DNA of 17,837 nt. It comes from Holophagales bacterium UBA2201 (GTDB lineage Bacteria; Acidobacteriota; Thermoanaerobaculia; UBA2201). Below the pieces are notes generated by a model. That model saw only the letters and a program-made list of their open reading frames with translations, searched no databases and was not told where the DNA came from. Location: contig DCUZ01000066.1 of assembly GCA_002327305.1 (NCBI GenBank), positions 29,409 to 47,245 on the forward strand, read 5' to 3'. Shown here piece after piece: positions 13,473 through 17,837 of the stretch; the stretch's first letter is position 1, and every line of letters begins with the position of its first letter. The position numbers were made by a program, and so were the translations under genes.

Positions 13473-13478
13473 ATTGTA
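13473..13478 (-). promoter_or_regulatory. TACAAT -10 box placed for a leaderless cyclase transcript
   Basis: The minus strand reads GGTACAATAA, and TACAAT ends 7 nt before the ATG at 13465. This is nearly the arrangement ahead of 5666. No -35 is apparent; the upstream side is a run of C/G (eight C at 13494-13501 on the plus strand). The competing reading is AAGG as a Shine-Dalgarno for the ATG at 13471. Confidence 0.5.
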
Positions 13479-13550
13479 CCTTGCCCGCGGCCACCCCCCC
13501 CGGGCGAGCGGTTGCGGCGGGGCCCCGCATATGTTAAGGTAAAGCATTCC

Positions 13551-13556
13551 TATATT
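13551..13556 (+). promoter_or_regulatory. Candidate -10 box for the subtilase gene
   Basis: TATATT lies in a short AT-rich island, 13 nt before the ATG at 13570, implying a leader of only about 7 nt. A weak AGAGG (13559-13563) sits 6 nt before the ATG. No convincing -35 is seen; CATATG at 13528-13533 has the right 17-nt spacing but a poor match. Confidence 0.4.
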
Positions 13557-13569
13557 TTAGAGGTTTCCC

Positions 13570-16500
13570 ATGCCGCACGCCCTTATCGCCGCCCTCCTTT
13601 CCGCCGCCCTCCTGCTTCTGCCCCAGGTTCAAACCCAGGAGCCGATGACCGAGACCGACGCCTTCGTCCAGGAGATGTCGGTCCTGGCTTCCAACGGGGA
13701 CCTGGTCCTCTTCCGCGCGGGGGTCTTCGACCCCGCCAAGGGGGTGCCCGAAGACGCGGGGTTCGCCGTCTCCTCCTTCCGCGACCACGACGACGGCGAC
13801 CTTCTCTATGTCGTGCAATTCCGCAAGACGCCGGGCGAGGGGGAGCGGACGATGATCGGGAAGGAGGGCGGGACCATCCTCCACTACGTTCCCAACAATG
13901 CCTACCTGGTACGGATGGATTCGGAACGCTTTCCCCGCCTCCACGGCGAAGCCGCGGTCCGCTCGGCTTTCCGGCTTCCCAAGTTCGCCAAATTGGACCC
14001 CGACCTCACCGCCGACTTGGACCGCGACCGGCTGATCGAGCTGGTGGCGCCCGCCGGGACCTCCCTCTCCCCCGCGGCCGGTCTGCTGGCCAAGCAATTC
14101 CCGGAACTGCGGTTCGTCACACAGGCCTTTCACCACAAGGGCGGCCGCATCGTGGCGGAGGTTCCCGTCAAGTCCCTGCCCCCGTTCCTCGACTACGCCG
14201 CCGGCCTCGAGGCCGTCCTCTCCATCCTGCCGTGGGAGGAGAAGCAACTGCTGAACGACAACTCCATCTGGGTGGGGCAGAACTACGACACCACCAACAA
14301 ATTGAACTACGCCCTCTCCGCCACGATCTGGAACAAGGGGATCACCGGCACGGGGCAGGTCGTCTGCGTCAACGACTCGGGCCTCGACTCCGACATGTGC
14401 TTCTTCCGCTACAGTTCCAACGCCAACGCCTGGACGCAGGCCCAGGAACTCACGCCCCCGGACACCGGGACCATCGACAATGCCAAGAAGGTCATCGCCT
14501 ACTATGTCCAGCCCGGCGCCGTGGCCTACGACTACGCCGGCTCCTCCTACCACGGCACCCATGTCTCGGGTTCGGTGGTGGGGGACAACTACGCCACCCT
14601 TTCCACCCCCACCTCCGGCGGCCACGACAGCGGCGACGGGATGGCGCCGAATGCCCAACTGGTCCTGCAGGATGTGGGCGGCACTTCCGGACTCTCCGGC
14701 CTCGTCGGGGACCTCGACCTGATGTTCCTCCAGGCCTACAATGCCGGGGCCCGCATCCACTCCGACTCCTGGGGCACCACCGAGAGTCTCTACGACGCCA
14801 CGGCGCAGGACATGGACGAGTTCATGTACCGGCACGAGGACTTCCTCTTTGTCGTGGCCATGGGCAACTCCGGCACCGCCCCCGGCGACGGGAGCATCGG
14901 TTCCCCCGCCACCGCCAAGAATATCGTCAGCGTGGGAGCCACCACCAACGGCTCCTCCTCCAACGCCAACAACCTCCAGGCCTACAGCCGCGGCCCCGTG
15001 GACGACGGCCGCCGCAAGCCCGATATCTGCTCCCCCGGCGCCTCCATCAACTCCGCCTCAGGCAACTCCACGGCCGGCGACGGCAACTGCTCCCCCAAGA
15101 CCCTCTCCGGCACCTCGATGGCCACCCCCACGACCTCGGGCTACCTGGCCCTCCTCCGGCAGTATTTCACCGACGGCTGGTACCCTTCGGGGACCAAGAC
15201 CGCGGCCGACGCCCGCAACCCCTCCGGCGCTCTGATGAAGGCGGTCCTCGTCAACGGCGCGATGGAGATGACGGGGACCGACCTGGTCAACTCCTCCACC
15301 ATCACCCGCATCCCCTCGATGGACCAGGGGTGGGGGCGGACCCACCTGGAGAACGGCCTCTACTTCAGCGGCGACGCCCGCCGGACGCGGGTGTGGGACA
15401 TCCGCAACCCCGACGGCCTCATCACGGGCCAGCAGGCCGAATACACCGTCGCCGTTCCCTCCAACGCCCAGCCGCTCAAGGTGCACCTGGTGTGGACCGA
15501 TCCCGAATCCACCACCCTGGCGGCGGTCAATCTGGTCAACAACCTGGACCTGGAGGTGGTTGCCCCGGGCGGGACCGTGTACCGGGGCAATGTCTTCTCG
15601 GCCGGGCAGTCCACGACGGGCGGGACCGCCGACGCCCTCAACCCCGTGGAGGGCTTTGTCCTCAACAGTCCGGCCACGGGCGACTGGACCTTGCGCGTCA
15701 AGGCCACCAGCGTCCCCGGAGCGGCGACGGCCCCCTACAGCAACCGGCAGGGGTACGCCCTCGTGGCCACCTATGCCGCCTGCGCCTCGTCGCTTTCCGC
15801 CCCCACGGGACTGATCGCCGCGGACAACGGCACGACCGGCATCGATCTGGCCTGGAACAGCGTCTCCGGCGCCACCGGCTATGTGGTCTACAAGGCCGTC
15901 GGCGCCAGCCCCGCCCCCGGGGCTTACAGCGTCCTCGTCCAGCAGGCGGGCACCGCGTTCACCGACACCAAAGTGCACGGCGGCTACACCTACTGGTACA
16001 AGGTCCGGGCCACCGACAACTGCTCGGAATCGCCCCTCTCGTCGGCCGCCTCGGCCACCTACACCGGCAACTGCACCCTCTATCCCGCTTTCACCGGGAT
16101 CGGGAGCGTCGCCAACGACCTGGGGACGGTGGTGTGCGACCTCGTTCTCTCCTGGCCGGCGGCGACCAGCAACTGCCCCCTGGGCCCCTCCGTCGTCTAC
16201 AACATCTACCGGGGGACCACCCCCTACTTTCCCCTCGACGGGACATCGCTCCTGGCCCACGGGGTGGCCGGGACCACCTACACCGATTACTCGGTCAACG
16301 CCCTGACCTCTTACTACTATGTCGTCCGGGCCGAGGACTCCACCACCCTCAACGGAGGCCCCCACAACGGCGGGAACCAGGACACCAACACGAAGATGCT
16401 CAAGGGGACCCCCTGGGCCGCCACCACCGTGCCGGGGACCTTCACCGACGATGGGGGCGACACCGCCGCCAAACTCTTCGCCAACGGCGTCTGGCGCGTC

Positions 16501-17837
16501 ACCAACCGGCAGAACCACACCTCCGGCGGCTCCCTCTCTTACTACAACGCCCTCGACGGCAATACCTACCAGGCCGGGCAGTGCTCCGACCTCCGCACGC
16601 CGCCCCTGCCCCTGCAGGCCGGGGCCCAATTGTCCTACTGGGTTCGGTACAACGTCGAATACCAGTGGGACGGCGTGGTGGTGGAGATCTCCACCAACGG
16701 GGGGTCCACCTGGACGGCCCTCACGCCGACGGAGGGCTACCCCGGCGACTTCTCCACGGGCGGTGGAGTGTCCAGTCCCATCAACGCCTGCAACTACGCC
16801 CTCACCCAGGACTGCTTCAATGGTCCCAGCGGCAACGCCGCCCTGACCGCCTGGACGAACTACCATCACGACCTCTCCGCCTACGCCGGCCAGACCGTCA
16901 TGGTCCGGTGGAACTTCTCCTCCGACGGCGGGGCCGAGTTCGAGGGGTTCTATCTCGACGACATCGAAGTAACCAACGCCTCGGTCAACGAGGGGTGCGC
17001 CACCCGCGACGGCATCGTGGCCCTCGACGTCGCCTTCTACGCCTGCGACGGCCTCGTCGGGATCCAACTGGCCGATTTCGACCTCAAGGGGAACGGCAGC
17101 CACCCGGTCGTCATCATTAGCACCACCGAGCCGGGGGGGGAGACGGTGACGCTGACCGAGGACCCGCCCGACACGGGCTCCTTCACGGGCTCCATCGCCG
17201 CCACGGCCTCCGCGCCCCCGTCGCCGGGCCTTCTCTCCGTCGCCCACGGCGACACCATCACGGTCACCTACCTCGACGCCGACGACGGCCACGGGGGGAC
17301 CAATGTCACCAAAACCGACACGGCGACCGCCGACTGCGTCGGCCCCGTCATTTCCAACGTACTGGCCGTCAACGTCACCTACGGTTCCGCCGACATCACC
17401 TGGGACACGAACGAGGCCGCGGACAGCTTTGTCCAATACGACGATGGTGCTCCGCCCGTGGAGCATACCGCCATGGATGGCGCCTTCGTCACGGGCCATT
17501 CCATCCATCTGGCGGGGCTTTCGCCCTGCACCACCTACTATTTCTTCGTCCGCTCCGACGACCCGGCCGGCAACCGGGCCACCGATGATCATGGTGGGAC
17601 TTACTATTCGTTCGAAACGCCGCAGATGACCAACCCGACCTATGCCAGCACGGATGTGCCCAAGACGATTTCGGATAACACTTCCGTGGAATCCACCCTT
17701 GAGGTGGCGGATAACAAGGTGATCCAGGATGTGAACGTCACCATCGGGAACATCACCCACAGCTACACCGGGGACGTGGAGATCCGGCTGATCGGGCCGG
17801 ACGCAACGACGGTCCTGCTGGTGGACAACCGCGGCGG
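13570..17837 (+). CDS. Secreted KP-43-like subtilase with multi-domain tail (cut by right edge)
   Basis: 1422 residues are visible and no stop is reached. A hydrophobic signal peptide (about 1-22) and a long pro-region (to about 225) precede a family S8 catalytic domain (about 235-590) with Asp269 (NDSGLD), His328 (HGTHVSG), oxyanion Asn433 (MGNSG) and Ser516 (GTSMATP). Cys266 and Cys277 flank the Asp motif and may pair. A jelly-roll barrel as in KP-43 proteases follows (about 605-737), then two Fn3 domains (about 743-945), a MAM/immune-inhibitor-A-like module (about 947-1137) ending FYLDDIEV, a Cys-bounded module (about 1138-1257), another Fn3 (about 1258-1353) and the start of a P-domain, which the edge cuts. 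Substrate is presumably extracellular protein. The domain vocabulary overlaps that of the 1137 protease. A run of eight G lies at 17133-17140. The start has only a weak Shine-Dalgarno. Confidence 0.93.
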   Translation, partial: MPHALIAALLSAALLLLPQVQTQEPMTETDAFVQEMSVLASNGDLVLFRAGVFDPAKGVPEDAGFAVSSFRDHDDGDLLYVVQFRKTPGEGERTMIGKEGGTILHYVPNNAYLVRMDSERFPRLHGEAAVRSAFRLPKFAKLDPDLTADLDRDRLIELVAPAGTSLSPAAGLLAKQFPELRFVTQAFHHKGGRIVAEVPVKSLPPFLDYAAGLEAVLSILPWEEKQLLNDNSIWVGQNYDTTNKLNYALSATIWNKGITGTGQVVCVNDSGLDSDMCFFRYSSNANAWTQAQELTPPDTGTIDNAKKVIAYYVQPGAVAYDYAGSSYHGTHVSGSVVGDNYATLSTPTSGGHDSGDGMAPNAQLVLQDVGGTSGLSGLVGDLDLMFLQAYNAGARIHSDSWGTTESLYDATAQDMDEFMYRHEDFLFVVAMGNSGTAPGDGSIGSPATAKNIVSVGATTNGSSSNANNLQAYSRGPVDDGRRKPDICSPGASINSASGNSTAGDGNCSPKTLSGTSMATPTTSGYLALLRQYFTDGWYPSGTKTAADARNPSGALMKAVLVNGAMEMTGTDLVNSSTITRIPSMDQGWGRTHLENGLYFSGDARRTRVWDIRNPDGLITGQQAEYTVAVPSNAQPLKVHLVWTDPESTTLAAVNLVNNLDLEVVAPGGTVYRGNVFSAGQSTTGGTADALNPVEGFVLNSPATGDWTLRVKATSVPGAATAPYSNRQGYALVATYAACASSLSAPTGLIAADNGTTGIDLAWNSVSGATGYVVYKAVGASPAPGAYSVLVQQAGTAFTDTKVHGGYTYWYKVRATDNCSESPLSSAASATYTGNCTLYPAFTGIGSVANDLGTVVCDLVLSWPAATSNCPLGPSVVYNIYRGTTPYFPLDGTSLLAHGVAGTTYTDYSVNALTSYYYVVRAEDSTTLNGGPHNGGNQDTNTKMLKGTPWAATTVPGTFTDDGGDTAAKLFANGVWRVTNRQNHTSGGSLSYYNALDGNTYQAGQCSDLRTPPLPLQAGAQLSYWVRYNVEYQWDGVVVEISTNGGSTWTALTPTEGYPGDFSTGGGVSSPINACNYALTQDCFNGPSGNAALTAWTNYHHDLSAYAGQTVMVRWNFSSDGGAEFEGFYLDDIEVTNASVNEGCATRDGIVALDVAFYACDGLVGIQLADFDLKGNGSHPVVIISTTEPGGETVTLTEDPPDTGSFTGSIAATASAPPSPGLLSVAHGDTITVTYLDADDGHGGTNVTKTDTATADCVGPVISNVLAVNVTYGSADITWDTNEAADSFVQYDDGAPPVEHTAMDGAFVTGHSIHLAGLSPCTTYYFFVRSDDPAGNRATDDHGGTYYSFETPQMTNPTYASTDVPKTISDNTSVESTLEVADNKVIQDVNVTIGNITHSYTGDVEIRLIGPDATTVLLVDNRG

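Noticed and set aside
13531..13542. ATG at 13531 as a longer subtilase start
   Set aside because: It is in frame with 13570 but hits TAA after three codons.
12996..17120. Plus-strand open frame of 1374 codons
   Set aside because: It spans the cyclase antisense, the divergent promoter region and a wrong frame of the subtilase. The composition is Arg/Pro/His-rich and motif-free, as expected of GC-rich shadows.
15058..17760. Minus-strand open frame of 900 codons
   Set aside because: Antisense shadow of the subtilase, Gly/Val/Arg-rich with no domain or ribosome binding site.

Overview
The window is about 17.8 kb of GC-rich bacterial DNA (roughly 68-70% GC by eye). It carries eight protein-coding genes, two of them cut by the window edges. 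I see no tRNA, rRNA, CRISPR array, insertion sequence or phage gene. The gene content suggests a free-living Gram-negative heterotroph, most likely an Acidobacteriota (Holophagae/Thermoanaerobaculia-like). It combines huge secreted proteases with cysteine-containing Fn3-like modules, a Ser/Thr kinase, a cyclase-TolB-TPR protein, an outer-membrane barrel fusion and an octaheme cytochrome. The phylum is inferred from style, not from a marker gene.

Layout. 1-880 (minus): N-terminal and catalytic part of a Ser/Thr protein kinase, running off the left edge. 881-1136: a divergent control region with a sigma-70-like promoter for the kinase, a dyad in the middle and a textbook sigma-54 (-24/-12) promoter pointing right. 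1137-5528 (plus): a 1463-residue secreted lysyl-endopeptidase-like serine protease with a long tail of Fn3, Ig, CARDB and P-domain-like modules, closed by a clear intrinsic terminator. 5666-8617 (plus): a predicted surface protein joining an HExxH gluzincin-type peptidase domain, a TolB-like beta-propeller and a C-terminal beta-barrel. 8643-8969 and 9068-9643 (minus): a 108-residue PQQ-repeat protein and a 191-residue exported protein of uncertain, possibly PrcB-like, nature. 9831-11342 (plus): an octaheme cytochrome of the hydroxylamine oxidoreductase (HAO) family. 11348-13465 (minus): a class III nucleotide cyclase with one transmembrane helix, a TolB/FlgO-like domain and TPRs. 13570-17837 (plus): a KP-43-like subtilase with many C-terminal modules, cut by the right edge.

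How the genes may work together. Two large exported endopeptidases and a probable surface peptidase imply growth on extracellular protein. The kinase and the cyclase protein are each transcribed divergently from a protease gene (kinase/lysyl endopeptidase; cyclase/subtilase), so each protease sits next to a signalling protein. Sigma-54 control of the first protease would fit nitrogen- or stress-responsive expression, but that link is inference. The HAO-like cytochrome has no redox partner in the window.

The most notable signals beyond the genes are: the sigma-54 promoter; a repeated TACAAT box placed 6-7 nt before two start codons, suggesting leaderless transcripts; an A-B-A-B higher-order repeat in the first protease; and the peptidase-propeller-barrel fusion. 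No stretch above 300 bases lacks a gene; the longest gap is 881-1136.
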